Source: Pseudomonas sp. Irchel 3E13 (lineage in GTDB: Bacteria; Pseudomonadota; Gammaproteobacteria; Pseudomonadales; Pseudomonadaceae). From it: a stretch of 64,000 nt of DNA. Location: positions 216,480 through 280,479 of the forward strand of contig NZ_FYDX01000011.1 of NCBI RefSeq assembly GCF_900187455.1, in the 5' to 3' direction. The notes under the pieces are model-generated. The model was given only the letters and a program-made list of their open reading frames with translations, was not told the DNA's origin and ran no database searches. A program made the position numbers and the translations under genes. Of the stretch, positions 9,540-18,575 are shown one piece after another; the first letter of the stretch is position 1; each line of letters begins with the position of its first letter.

Positions 9540-10715
9540 TCAGACGCGCTCGAAGACCGTGGTGATACCCTGACCGAGGCCGACGCACATGGTCGACACG
9601 CCGAAGGTACCGCCGTTCTGCTTCATGACGTTGAGCAGAGTGCCGGAAATCCGTGCACCCGAGCAACCGAACGGATGGCCCAAAGCAATCGCGCCGCCGT
9701 GCAGGTTAACCTTCTCGTCCATCTTGTCGAGCACTTTCAGATCCTTCAGCACCGGCAGGGCCTGTGCAGCGAAGGCTTCGTTGAGCTCGAAGAAGTCGAT
9801 GTCGGCAATGCTCAGACCCGCGCGTTTGAGCGCTTTCTGGGTCGCCGGCACCGGGCCGTACCCCATGATCGCCGGGTCGACACCGGCCACCGCCATCGAG
9901 CGGATCACGGCCAGCGGCTGGATGCCCAGGTCCTGGGCACGCTGGGCCGACATCACGATCATGCACGAAGCGCCATCGGTGATCTGCGAGGAAGTACCCG
10001 CAGTCACGGTCCCGCCTTTCGGGTTGAACGCAGGGCGCAGTGCAGCCAGGCTTTCCAGGGTGGTGTCCGGACGAATGGTTTCATCGTAGTCGAAGACCTT
10101 GAGGAAGCCATTCTCGTCGTAACCCTGCATCGGGATGATCTCGTCCTTGAACTTGCCTTCCACGGTCGCCTTGTGGGCGAGCTGGTGGGAGCGCAGACCG
10201 AACAGATCCTGCTGTTCACGGCTGATGCCGTGCATTTTGCCGAGCATCTCGGCGGTCAGGCCCATCATGCCCGACGCCTTGGCGGCGTACAGCGACATGT
10301 GCGGGTTCGGATCGACGCCGTGCATCATGCTGACGTGGCCCATGTGCTCGACACCACCGACGACGAACACATCACCGTTGCCGGTCATGATCGCCTGAGC
10401 GGCGGTGTGCAGCGCGCTCATGGACGAGCCGCACAGGCGGCTGACGGTCTGGCCCGCAGCAGTGTGCGGGATCTGGGTCATCAGCGACGCCATGCGCGCG
10501 ATGTTCCAGCCCTGCTCCAGGGTCTGGTTCACACAGCCCCAGATCACGTCCTCGACTTCAGCCGGGTCGACCTTGCTGTTGCGCTCCAGGACCTTGCTGA
10601 TCAGGTGCGCGGACATGTCTTCGGCGCGGGTATTGCGGTGCATGCCACCCTTGGAGCGGCCCATCGGTGTGCGACCGAAGTCGACAATCACCACGTCTCT
10701 TGGATTCAGGCTCAT
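9540..10715 (-). CDS. fadA: 3-ketoacyl-CoA thiolase FadA
   Basis: 391 residues, standard. The nucleophilic Cys is in RLCGSSMSAL near residue 95; the second catalytic Cys is in STMCVGLGQG near 377 and the His in LGHPFGCSGAR near 347. FadA performs the last step of beta-oxidation, thiolytic cleavage of 3-ketoacyl-CoA, as the beta subunit of the FadB2A2 complex. The gene begins 31 bp after fadB and shares its transcript. Confidence 0.96.
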   Translation of the reverse strand: MSLNPRDVVIVDFGRTPMGRSKGGMHRNTRAEDMSAHLISKVLERNSKVDPAEVEDVIWGCVNQTLEQGWNIARMASLMTQIPHTAAGQTVSRLCGSSMSALHTAAQAIMTGNGDVFVVGGVEHMGHVSMMHGVDPNPHMSLYAAKASGMMGLTAEMLGKMHGISREQQDLFGLRSHQLAHKATVEGKFKDEIIPMQGYDENGFLKVFDYDETIRPDTTLESLAALRPAFNPKGGTVTAGTSSQITDGASCMIVMSAQRAQDLGIQPLAVIRSMAVAGVDPAIMGYGPVPATQKALKRAGLSIADIDFFELNEAFAAQALPVLKDLKVLDKMDEKVNLHGGAIALGHPFGCSGARISGTLLNVMKQNGGTFGVSTMCVGLGQGITTVFERV

Positions 10716-10746
10716 ATATTTTCTCTCGCTCTATACCGTTGGGCGC

Positions 10747-12894
10747 TTAACCGAAGAAGCTCTGACCATTTTTGGCCATTTCACGCAGCTTCGCGGTGGG
10801 GTGGTACAGCGGACCCAGATCGGCGTACTTGTCTGCCAGGGCAACGAATTCGGCCACACCGATCGAATCGATGTAACGCAGCGCGCCGCCCCGGAAGGGA
10901 GGGAAACCAATGCCGTAAACCAGGCCCATGTCGGCCTCGGCCGCGGTTTCGACGATGCCGTCTTCCAGGCAGCGCACGGTCTCCAGGCACAGCGGGACCA
11001 TCATCCAGTTGATGATGTCTTCATCAGTGACTTCGCGTTGTTCGAAAATGATCGGCTTGAGCACTTCGAGGACCGAGGCGTCAGCGACTTTCTTCGGCTT
11101 TCCGCGCTTGTCGGTTTCGTAGGAGTAGAAGCCCTTGCCGTTCTTCTGGCCCAGGCGGTTGGCTTCGTACAGCGCATCGACAGCCGAACGACGATCATCC
11201 TTCATGCGGTCCGGGAAGCCCTCGGCCATTACGTCGCGACCGTGGTGGCCGGTGTCGATGCCGACCACGTCCATCAGGTACGCCGGGCCCATCGGCCAGC
11301 CAAATTTTTCCATGACTTTATCGATGCGGACGAAGTCCACACCAGCGCTGACCAGCTTGGCGAAACCGCCGAAGTACGGGAACAGCACGCGGTTGACCAG
11401 GAAGCCCGGGCAGTCGTTGACGACGATCGGGTTCTTGCCCATTTTCTTGGCGTAGGCCACGGTGGTGGCGACGGCCACTTCACTGGACTTCTCGCCACGG
11501 ATGACTTCGACCAGCGGCATCATGTGCACCGGGTTGAAGAAGTGCATGCCGACAAAGTTTTCCGGACGCTTGAGCGCCTTGGCCAGCAGGTTGATGGAGA
11601 TGGTCGAGGTGTTCGAGGCGAGAATCGCATCGTCCTTGACCTGGCCTTCGACCTCGGCCAGAACGGCCTGCTTGACTTTCGGATTTTCGACCACGGCTTC
11701 AACGACGATGTCGACGTTGGCGAAATCGCCGTAGGACAGGGTCGGACGAATCGCGTTCAGCGCCTCGGCCATCTTGGCCGGGGTCAGACGGCCTTTTTCG
11801 ACGCGCTTGCCAAGCAGCTTGGAGGCTTCGTTCAGGCCCAGCTGGATGGCTTCCTCGCGGATATCCTTCATCAGGATCGGCGTGCCCTTGACCGCGGACT
11901 GGTAGGCGATACCGCCACCCATGATGCCGGCGCCGAGTACGGCGGCCTGCTTCACGTCATGGGCGATTTCGTCGTGGGCCTTGGCTTTGCGCTTGAGTTC
12001 CTGGTCGTTCAGGAACAGGCCGATCAGGCTTTCGGCAACCGAAGTCTTGGCCAGTTTGGCGAAGCCGGCGGCCTCGACTTCCAGCGCCTTGTCCCGACCG
12101 AAGTTGGCGGCTTTCTGGATGGTCTTGATCGCTTCGACCGGCGCTGGGTAGTTCGGGCCGGCCTGGCCAGCAACGAAGCCCTTGGCGGTTTCGAAGGCCA
12201 TCATCTGCTCGATGGCGTTGAGCTTGAGTTTTTCCAGCTTCGGCTGACGCTTGGCCTTGTGGTCGAACTCGCCGCTGATGGCGCGCTTGATCAGGTCCAG
12301 AGCTGCTTCAGCCAGCTTCTCGGGGGCGACAACAGCGTCGACAGCGCCAACTTTCAGCGCGTCTTCAGCACGGTTTTCCTTGCCCGATGCGATCCACTCG
12401 ACCGCGTTGTCGGCGCCGATCAGGCGCGGCAGGCGAACGGTACCGCCGAAGCCCGGGTAGATACCCAGTTTGACTTCCGGCAGGCCGATCTTGGCGCTGC
12501 TGGACATGACGCGGAAGTCGGCCGCGAGGCACATTTCCAGGCCGCCGCCCAAGGCGATGCCGTTGATGGCAACGACAGTCGGCACGCCGAGGTCTTCAAA
12601 GTCGCTGAAAATGCGGTTGGCTTCCAGGTTGCCGGCGACCAGGTCGGCCTCGGGCAGCTTGAAGTTATCGACAAACTCGGTGATGTCCGCGCCGACGATG
12701 AAGACGTCCTTGCCACTGCTGACAATCACGCCTTTGATCGATGCGTCGGCCTTGATGGTGTCCACCGCCTGACGCAGTTCGTTCAGGGTAAGACGGTTGA
12801 ATTTGTTGACGGACTCACCCTTGAGGTCGAACTTCAGTTCGACGATGCCGCTTTCAAGAGCCTTAACCGTGATGGCTTTACCTTCGTAAATCAT
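10747..12894 (-). CDS. fadB: Fatty acid oxidation complex alpha subunit FadB
   Basis: 715 residues from the ATG at 12894 (MIYEGKAITV); a TTG one codon upstream is less likely. The N-terminal crotonase domain carries the oxyanion-hole motif INGIALGGGLEM near residue 115 and the hydratase glutamates. The central 3-hydroxyacyl-CoA dehydrogenase domain has the NAD-binding GAGIMGGGIA near residue 320 and HFFNPVHMMPLVE near residue 450. FadB hydrates enoyl-CoA and oxidises the product. It is the first gene of fadBA, an established PsrA target in Pseudomonas; a candidate PsrA site lies upstream at 13058. Confidence 0.96.
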   Translation of the reverse strand: MIYEGKAITVKALESGIVELKFDLKGESVNKFNRLTLNELRQAVDTIKADASIKGVIVSSGKDVFIVGADITEFVDNFKLPEADLVAGNLEANRIFSDFEDLGVPTVVAINGIALGGGLEMCLAADFRVMSSSAKIGLPEVKLGIYPGFGGTVRLPRLIGADNAVEWIASGKENRAEDALKVGAVDAVVAPEKLAEAALDLIKRAISGEFDHKAKRQPKLEKLKLNAIEQMMAFETAKGFVAGQAGPNYPAPVEAIKTIQKAANFGRDKALEVEAAGFAKLAKTSVAESLIGLFLNDQELKRKAKAHDEIAHDVKQAAVLGAGIMGGGIAYQSAVKGTPILMKDIREEAIQLGLNEASKLLGKRVEKGRLTPAKMAEALNAIRPTLSYGDFANVDIVVEAVVENPKVKQAVLAEVEGQVKDDAILASNTSTISINLLAKALKRPENFVGMHFFNPVHMMPLVEVIRGEKSSEVAVATTVAYAKKMGKNPIVVNDCPGFLVNRVLFPYFGGFAKLVSAGVDFVRIDKVMEKFGWPMGPAYLMDVVGIDTGHHGRDVMAEGFPDRMKDDRRSAVDALYEANRLGQKNGKGFYSYETDKRGKPKKVADASVLEVLKPIIFEQREVTDEDIINWMMVPLCLETVRCLEDGIVETAAEADMGLVYGIGFPPFRGGALRYIDSIGVAEFVALADKYADLGPLYHPTAKLREMAKNGQSFFG

Positions 12895-13057
12895 CAACTG
12901 ATCTCCACGATATGGAAGCTGAACTGTACACGCTGATCGCTGTGACGACGGTCGACCGGCTCATGGCCGTTGGATGTCGATCCGTTGTCCCAGACATACC
13001 CGTCAGCGCGATAGTCGGGATTCTGTACGAGCTTTCTGACGATACAAACGCTCAATT

Positions 13058-13071
13058 CATACGCCCGTTTG
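13058..13071. promoter_or_regulatory. Candidate PsrA operator upstream of fadB
   Basis: CATAC-GCCC-GTTTG fits [G/C]AAAC-N4-GTTT[G/C] with one mismatch in the left half site. It lies 164 bp upstream of the fadB ATG. Supported mainly by the known role of PsrA at fadBA. Confidence 0.45.
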
Positions 13072-13336
13072 ATTCGGGTGTGCACACAGTTACCGAAATG
13101 GTCGGCTTTGTCAAACCCCCATGAGCGCTGGACAAACGCGACTTTCCGGTCATTTCTGGTTGAGACTTGAGCAACTCGCCATGACGGTGATCCACCATCA
13201 TTCACGTAAGCGATTAGACGTTGCGCGCGGCAAATGGATCCGGTGCATAAACAGCGTGGAGGAGAAAAAAGAAGGGCGTTTTACCGGGCACGAAAATAAA
13301 TCGCGCACTACACTGCGAGCTACTGAAGCACTTCCC

Positions 13337-13356
13337 GGCCTGCCTGGCCTTTTTTT
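13337..13356 (+). terminator. Terminator-like hairpin without an upstream gene
   Basis: GGCC-TGCCT-GGCC followed by seven T. The stem is only 4 bp, extended weakly by flanking bases. No plus-strand gene ends here. Confidence 0.45.
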
Positions 13357-13367
13357 CGATGCATGCA

Positions 13368-13396
13368 GCCCGCCCGGGAAACCTGGCGGGCTTTTT
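13368..13396 (+). terminator. Strong plus-strand intrinsic terminator
   Basis: GCCCGCC (13368-13374) and GGCGGGC (13385-13391) form a 7-bp stem followed by TTTTT. The gene that ends here is on the opposite strand, so the T tract points the wrong way for it; the transcript it stops must come from the preceding intergenic region. Confidence 0.75.
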
Positions 13397-13833
13397 CATG
13401 CGAGGGTTTTCAACGCATCAGCAACATCCTGCAACACCGAGGCATCCTCACGCTCACCCCAGCAGAGGGCGACCATCTGCGCAGTGGCCTCGACTTTATA
13501 GACACTCGCCGGCAACCGCTTGAGCTGTTCCAGCACCCGCTCATCGACGCAGGGCTCGCGCCACTGGTTGAGCCAGGTGCCCGGCGTGGTTTGCCAATAA
13601 CACCAGACATCGCTGCTGCCACGGCGTCGGCCCTGATGGTATTGCGCACAGGTGCCCGGTGGTTCTTCCGGCAGCCAGTGCGGCCAGGTCTGCGGTGCAA
13701 GCTGCATCGCCAGCCCCATGCGTCGAGCCTCCAGGCGCAGCGCCATACGCCCGCTCATGCGCCGCGAAGGCAACAGCCAGGCCAGCGGACTGAGGATCAG
13801 CGCGAGGATTGACACTACTACCCAGACCGTCAT
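13396..13833 (-). CDS. Conserved hypothetical membrane-anchored protein
   Basis: 145 residues from the ATG at 13833 (MTVWVVVSILALILSPLAWLLPSRR). One N-terminal transmembrane segment at residues 3-21, then a basic stretch and a soluble domain with conserved-looking Trp/Pro residues (APQTWPHWLPEEPPG) and several Cys. The topology suggests an inner-membrane anchor with a cytoplasmic domain because the basic residues follow the segment. It is divergent from the stress protein gene by 109 bp. I know of no function. Confidence 0.75.
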   Translation of the reverse strand: MTVWVVVSILALILSPLAWLLPSRRMSGRMALRLEARRMGLAMQLAPQTWPHWLPEEPPGTCAQYHQGRRRGSSDVWCYWQTTPGTWLNQWREPCVDERVLEQLKRLPASVYKVEATAQMVALCWGEREDASVLQDVADALKTLA

Positions 13834-13942
13834 ATCTGTTATTCCTATCAAGACTTTGCAAATGAGCTGGTTAGCCGCACTGGATGCGATCAGCCTGAAA
13901 CGGACCATACTTTAACTATCGCGATTGTCAGGAGAGCCTCTC

Positions 13943-14386
13943 ATGCCCTACGAACACATACTGGTCGCCGTCGACCTGACCGAAGAATGCGACCCGGTCA
14001 TCAAACGCGCCCGCGAGCTGGCCACCCCGGGCAATGCCAAAGTGTCGCTGGTACATATCGTCGAGCCGATGGCCATGGCGTTTGGTGGCGACGTGCCGAT
14101 GGACCTGTCGCAACTGCAACAGCAGCAGTTCGACCAGGCCAAGGAGCGCCTGGAGCGTCTGTTCAACAAATACCCGGAAATCAATCGCGGCGATTCGCAC
14201 CTGACCTATGGCCAGCCACGCCAGGAGATCCACCAGTTGGCCAAGGAGCAGAAATGCGACCTGATCGTGGTCGGCAGCCATGGCCGCCACGGCCTGGCCC
14301 TGCTGCTCGGCTCAACCGCCAATGACGTGCTGCACGGCGCGCCGTGCGATGTCCTGGCGGTCCGCCTGCAGAAGAAAGCCGAGTAA
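13943..14386 (+). CDS. Universal stress protein (UspA family)
   Basis: 147 residues from the ATG at 13943 with AGGAGA upstream. The Usp fold starts YEHILVAVDLTEE, and the nucleotide-binding motif G-x2-G-x9-G-[ST] is intact in GSHGRHGLALLLGSTA near residues 112-127, so this is the ATP-binding type. Such proteins are cytoplasmic and induced by stationary phase, anaerobiosis or stress. It ends before a shared bidirectional terminator. Confidence 0.92.
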   Translation: MPYEHILVAVDLTEECDPVIKRARELATPGNAKVSLVHIVEPMAMAFGGDVPMDLSQLQQQQFDQAKERLERLFNKYPEINRGDSHLTYGQPRQEIHQLAKEQKCDLIVVGSHGRHGLALLLGSTANDVLHGAPCDVLAVRLQKKAE

Positions 14387-14389
14387 CGC

Positions 14390-14418
14390 AAAAAGGCCCG
14401 GAGCTTTCGCTCCGGGCC
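14390..14418. terminator. Bidirectional terminator between usp and the ABC-F gene
   Basis: Ten-base perfect stem GGCCCGGAGC / GCTCCGGGCC (14395-14404, 14409-14418) with a TTTC loop. A run of five A on the left supplies a T tract for the minus strand; the plus-strand side is CCTTCC, so it is stronger for the ABC-F gene. Confidence 0.88.
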
Positions 14419-14428
14419 CCTTCCCGCC

Positions 14429-16348
14429 TCAACCGTCCAGTTCGGCCCAGCGCTCGACCAGCACGTCCAGCTCTGCCTGCATCCGCTCGAGGTCAGCCAG
14501 CACCTTGCTGGTGTGCTCGCTGGACTTCTGATAGAAGCCCGCATCGGAAATCTGCAGCTGGATCGCGGCGATCTTCTGTTCAACCGCCTCAATCTGGCCC
14601 GGCAGGGCTTCCAGCTCGCGCTGGAACTTGTAGCTGAGCTTTTTCTTGGTATCCGCAGCCGCTGCAACCGGCGCAGCCTCGGCCACAGGCGCGGTGACCA
14701 CCGCGGTGTTCAGCTCGGACTTGCCGGACTTGCTCTCGCTGACGCCCAGCAGACGCGGCGAACCGCCCTGGCGGATCCAGTCCTGATAGCCGCCGACATA
14801 CTCGCGTACCTTGCCCTCGCCCTCGAACACCAGGGTGCTGGTCACCACGTTGTCGAGGAATGCCCGGTCGTGGCTGACCATCAGCACGGTGCCCTTGTAG
14901 CCCGCCAGTACTTCTTCCAGCAGCTCCAGGGTTTCCACGTCGAGGTCGTTGGTCGGTTCGTCGAGTACCAGCAGGTTGGCCGGCTTGCTGAACAGCTTGG
15001 CCAGCAGCAACCGCGCACGCTCGCCCCCGGACAGCGCCTTGACCGGCGTGCGCGCACGCTGCGGGCTGAACAGGAAGTCACCCAGGTAGCTCAGGACATG
15101 GCGGCTCTGGCCGTCGATATCGATGAAGTCGCGACCTTCGGCAAGGTTGTCGATAACGGTCTTTTCCAGCTCCAGCTGATTGCGCAACTGGTCGAAGTAA
15201 GCCACTTCCAGACGCGTACCCGAATCAACCTTGCCGGCGGTCGGCTCCAGGTCACCCAGCATCAGCTTGAGCAGCGTGGTCTTGCCGGTACCGTTGGCAC
15301 CCAGCAGGCCGATACGGTCCTCGCGCTGCAGGACCATCGAGAAATCCTTGACCAGGGTCGGGCCGCCGGGGTGAGCGAAGCTGACGTTTTCCAGCACCAT
15401 CACCTGCTTGCCGGACTTCTCCGCGGACTCGATCAGGATATTGGCCTTGCCCTGGCGCTCACGACGTTCGCTACGCTCGACCCGCAGCGCCTTCAGCGCA
15501 CGCACACGGCCTTCGTTACGGGTACGCCGGGCCTTGATGCCCTGGCGGATCCAGACTTCTTCCTGGGCCAGGCGCTTGTCGAACAGCGCGTTGGCGGTTT
15601 CCTCGGCGGCCAGTGCGGCCTCCTTGTGCACCAGGAAGCTGGCGTAGTCGCCGTTCCAGTCGATCAGGCCGCCACGGTCCAGTTCAAGAATGCGCGTGGC
15701 CAGGTTCTGCAGGAAGGAACGGTCGTGGGTGATGAACAGCACCGCGCCGCCGAAACCGCTGAGGGCATCTTCCAGCCAGGCGATGGCACCGATGTCCAGG
15801 TGGTTGGTCGGCTCGTCGAGGAGCAGCAGGTCCGGTTCGCACACCAGCGCCTGCGCCAGCAGTACGCGGCGGCGCCAGCCACCGGACAGCTCGGCCAGGG
15901 TTTTGTCGGCCGGCAACTGCAGGCGGCTCAGGGTGCTGTCCACCAGTTGCTGCAAGCGCCAGCCGTCGCGGGCTTCCAGGTCCTGCTGGACGTGCATGAG
16001 TTTTTCCAGATCGGCATCGGTATGGATGTTCTGGCTCAGGTGGTGGTACTCGGCGAGCAAAGCGCCGACGCCGGCCAGGCCTTCGGCAACCACGTCGAAC
16101 ACGGTACGGTCGTCGGCTACCGGCAATTCTTGCGGCAGCTCACCGATTTTCAGCCCCGGCGCACGCCAGATTTCGCCGTCATCGGCCTTTTGGTCGCCCT
16201 TGACCAGGCGCATCATGCTCGATTTGCCGGTGCCGTTGCGGCCGATGATGCAGACCCGCTCACCACGGGCGATCTGCCAGGACACCTTGTCCAGTAAGGG
16301 CATGGTGCCAAAAGCGAGGGACACATCGCTGAATTTGAGCAGGGTCAT
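14429..16348 (-). CDS. ABC-F family ATPase (Uup-like)
   Basis: 639 residues from the ATG at 16348. Two ABC ATPase domains: Walker A GRNGTGKSS near residue 37 and GANGTGKTT near 352; signatures LSGGWRRR near 150 and LSGGERAR near 437; Walker B with DEPTNHLD and DEPTNDLD. There is no membrane domain. The C-terminal ~90 residues are a predicted coiled coil (QFQRELEALPGQIEAVEQKI), as in Uup, which binds DNA and affects transposon excision; other ABC-F proteins act on ribosomes. The divergent neighbour is slt. Confidence 0.9.
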   Translation of the reverse strand: MTLLKFSDVSLAFGTMPLLDKVSWQIARGERVCIIGRNGTGKSSMMRLVKGDQKADDGEIWRAPGLKIGELPQELPVADDRTVFDVVAEGLAGVGALLAEYHHLSQNIHTDADLEKLMHVQQDLEARDGWRLQQLVDSTLSRLQLPADKTLAELSGGWRRRVLLAQALVCEPDLLLLDEPTNHLDIGAIAWLEDALSGFGGAVLFITHDRSFLQNLATRILELDRGGLIDWNGDYASFLVHKEAALAAEETANALFDKRLAQEEVWIRQGIKARRTRNEGRVRALKALRVERSERRERQGKANILIESAEKSGKQVMVLENVSFAHPGGPTLVKDFSMVLQREDRIGLLGANGTGKTTLLKLMLGDLEPTAGKVDSGTRLEVAYFDQLRNQLELEKTVIDNLAEGRDFIDIDGQSRHVLSYLGDFLFSPQRARTPVKALSGGERARLLLAKLFSKPANLLVLDEPTNDLDVETLELLEEVLAGYKGTVLMVSHDRAFLDNVVTSTLVFEGEGKVREYVGGYQDWIRQGGSPRLLGVSESKSGKSELNTAVVTAPVAEAAPVAAAADTKKKLSYKFQRELEALPGQIEAVEQKIAAIQLQISDAGFYQKSSEHTSKVLADLERMQAELDVLVERWAELDG

Positions 16349-16553
16349 GTTGTTCTCCAGAAAGCGGGCGCGCATTCTACCTGACTTGACCGGGCAACAC
16401 AGTACACATGGCCGTCCGCCAGCCCGCAGCGCGTTACATCCGGATGCAAGCACAATGCTTTCATCCGGCGCGGGCAAACGGCTAAGCTTAAGCCCGTGAA
16501 CCCACAGTGCTGGCGACGCCGACACTCGTTTTGGTCAACTGTCTGGAAGTATC

Positions 16554-18479
16554 ATGCGCCGCCTGCTCAACATCGTTTCCTGCCTGCTCCTCTCGGCCTC
16601 CGTGGCCGGTGCCGTGCAGGCTGCCGACCTCGCCCAACAACGCCAGATGTACGACGAAGCCAAGCGCGCGCTGGCCAAGGGCGATACCGGGCCCTACCGA
16701 CGTTACGCCGCCGCCCTGCAAGATTATCCGCTGGAGCCGTACCTGGCCTACGACGAGCTGACCGCGCGACTCAAGACCTCCAGCAATGCCGAGATCGAGA
16801 GCTTCCTGGCCAAGAATGGCGACCTGCCCCAGGCCAACTGGATGAAGTTGCGCTGGTTGCGCTGGCTCGCCGAGCGCGGCGAGTGGCAGACCTTCATCAA
16901 GTACTACGATCCCAAACTCAATTTCACCGAACTGGACTGCCTCAACGGCCAATACCAGTTGGGCCACGGCCTGCGCGCCGAAGGCTTCGCCACCGCAGAA
17001 AAACTCTGGCTGGTAGGCAAGTCGCAACCGGCCGCCTGTGACGTACTGTTCGACCAGTGGGCCGCCCAGGGCCAACTGACCGAAGCCAAGCGCTGGCAGC
17101 GCACCAAGCTGGCAGCCCAGGCGCGCAACTACGCGCTGGCCACCAATCTGGTGAAGACCCTGCCGACCCTCGGCGAACAAGGCCGCCTGCTGATCGATGT
17201 CGCGCAGAAGCCGGAACTGCTCAATCAGCCGTCGCGCTTCGTGCCGGTCAACGAAGCGATGTCCGATGTGGTCAGCCTCGGCTTGCGCCGCCTGGCCCGT
17301 CAGGACCCGGACCGGGCCATGGCGCTGCTGGACGACTACGCCACCCGCATGCATTTCTCCAGCGACGAAAAAGTCGCCATCGCCCGCGAAATCGGCCTGA
17401 CCCTGGCCCGCCGCTACGACCCGCGCGGCCTCGACCTGATGACCCGCTACGACCCGCAACTGCGCGACAACACCGTCAGCGAATGGCGCCTGCGCCTGCT
17501 GCTGCGCCTGGGTCGCTGGGAAGATGCCTACGAACTGACCAAGCGCCTGCCGCAGGATCTGGCCACCACCAACCGCTGGCGCTACTGGCAGGCCCGCAGC
17601 CTGGAGCTGGCCCAGCCGCAGAACCCGCAAATCCCGTTGCTGTACAAGACCGTGGCGCGCGAGCGTGACTTCTATGGTTTCCTCGCCGCCGACCGCGCAC
17701 AAACGCCGTACCAGTTGAACAACAAGCCGCTGGTGATCAGCCAGCAACTGATGAACAAGGTGCGCAATACCCCGGGCGTGCGCCGGGCGCTGGAATTCCA
17801 TGAGCGGGGGCAGATCGTTGACGGTCGCCGCGAGTGGTACCACGTCAGCCGTCACTTCAACCGCGACGAAATGGTCGCCCAGGCGCGCATCGCCTACGAC
17901 CTGCGCTGGTACTTCCCGGCCATTCGCACCATCAGCCAGGCGCAATATTGGGATGACCTGGATATCCGCTTCCCGATGGCCCACCGCGACACGCTGGTAC
18001 GCGAAGCCAAGGTGCGCGGCCTGCATTCGAGCTGGGTATTCGCCATCACCCGCCAGGAAAGTGCGTTCATGGACGACGCCCGCTCCAGCGTCGGCGCCAG
18101 CGGCCTGATGCAACTGATGCCGGCAACCGCCAAGGAAACCGCACGCAAGTTCAGCATTCCGCTGGCTTCGCCGGCCCAAGTACTCAACCCGGACAAGAAC
18201 ATCCAGCTCGGCGCGGCGTACCTGAGCCAGGTCCATGGTCAGTTCAACGGCAACCGGGTGCTCGCCTCGGCGGCGTATAACGCCGGCCCCGGCCGCGTGC
18301 GTCAGTGGCTACGCGGTGCGGACCACCTGAGTTTCGACGTCTGGGTCGAATCGATCCCATTCGACGAAACCCGCCAGTACGTGCAGAACGTGCTGTCTTA
18401 TGCGGTGATCTACGGGCAGAAGCTCAATTCGCCGCAGCCGCTGGTGGATTGGCATGAGCGTTATTTCGACGACCAGTGA
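16554..18479 (+). CDS. slt: Soluble lytic murein transglycosylase
   Basis: 641 residues. A signal peptide is visible (MRRLLNIVSCLLLSASVAGAVQAAD, cleavage near residue 23). A long alpha-superhelical region follows (residues 30-440), then the SLT domain with the catalytic Glu in TRQESAFMDD near residue 502, GASGLMQLMPATA, and SAAYNAGPGRVRQW near residue 570. It cleaves the MurNAc-GlcNAc bond in the periplasm, forming 1,6-anhydroMurNAc ends, the substrate source for NagZ-type recycling. It is a single gene with a hairpin terminator and a REP element behind it. Confidence 0.95.
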   Translation: MRRLLNIVSCLLLSASVAGAVQAADLAQQRQMYDEAKRALAKGDTGPYRRYAAALQDYPLEPYLAYDELTARLKTSSNAEIESFLAKNGDLPQANWMKLRWLRWLAERGEWQTFIKYYDPKLNFTELDCLNGQYQLGHGLRAEGFATAEKLWLVGKSQPAACDVLFDQWAAQGQLTEAKRWQRTKLAAQARNYALATNLVKTLPTLGEQGRLLIDVAQKPELLNQPSRFVPVNEAMSDVVSLGLRRLARQDPDRAMALLDDYATRMHFSSDEKVAIAREIGLTLARRYDPRGLDLMTRYDPQLRDNTVSEWRLRLLLRLGRWEDAYELTKRLPQDLATTNRWRYWQARSLELAQPQNPQIPLLYKTVARERDFYGFLAADRAQTPYQLNNKPLVISQQLMNKVRNTPGVRRALEFHERGQIVDGRREWYHVSRHFNRDEMVAQARIAYDLRWYFPAIRTISQAQYWDDLDIRFPMAHRDTLVREAKVRGLHSSWVFAITRQESAFMDDARSSVGASGLMQLMPATAKETARKFSIPLASPAQVLNPDKNIQLGAAYLSQVHGQFNGNRVLASAAYNAGPGRVRQWLRGADHLSFDVWVESIPFDETRQYVQNVLSYAVIYGQKLNSPQPLVDWHERYFDDQ

Positions 18480-18489
18480 TTGGACTCGG

Positions 18490-18507
18490 GGCCCGCTTTA
18501 GCGGGCC
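18490..18507 (+). terminator. Hairpin after slt
   Basis: GGCCCGC-TTTA-GCGGGCC, 7-bp stem, 10 bp after the slt stop; followed by TTCGCG without a long T run. Confidence 0.6.
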
Positions 18508-18562
18508 TTCGCGAGCAAGCTCGCGCCTACAATGCCCCTGTAGGAGCGAGCTTGCTCGCGAA
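18508..18562. repeat. REP/REPIN element
   Basis: Two inverted REP arms, CGCGAGCAAGCTCGCG and GGAGCGAGCTTGCTCGCG, facing each other around CCTACAATGCCCCTGTA. The same arms recur at 25714 and 28711. This is the common extragenic palindrome of the P. fluorescens group. Confidence 0.9.
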
Positions 18563-18575
18563 TGGGCCCAAGCTT

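Larger units (their letters stand above)
12895..13395. other. 501-bp intergenic region upstream of fadB
   Basis: No open frame here has convincing codon bias. The part near fadB should hold the fadBA promoter and includes a candidate PsrA site. The far part (from about 13121) is AT-richer than the genes around it and ends in two plus-strand terminator-like hairpins that no plus-strand gene explains; see the findings for a possible small RNA. Confidence 0.6.

Noticed and set aside
10405..12936. 843-codon plus-strand open frame opposite fadB
   Set aside because: Shadow of fadB and the end of fadA by GC3 bias; no domain, no ribosome binding site. The same applies to frames opposite topA (6666-9128), the ABC-F gene (14513-16297), slt (16488-18236), mqo (29094-30392) and the KefC-like gene (48323-50170).
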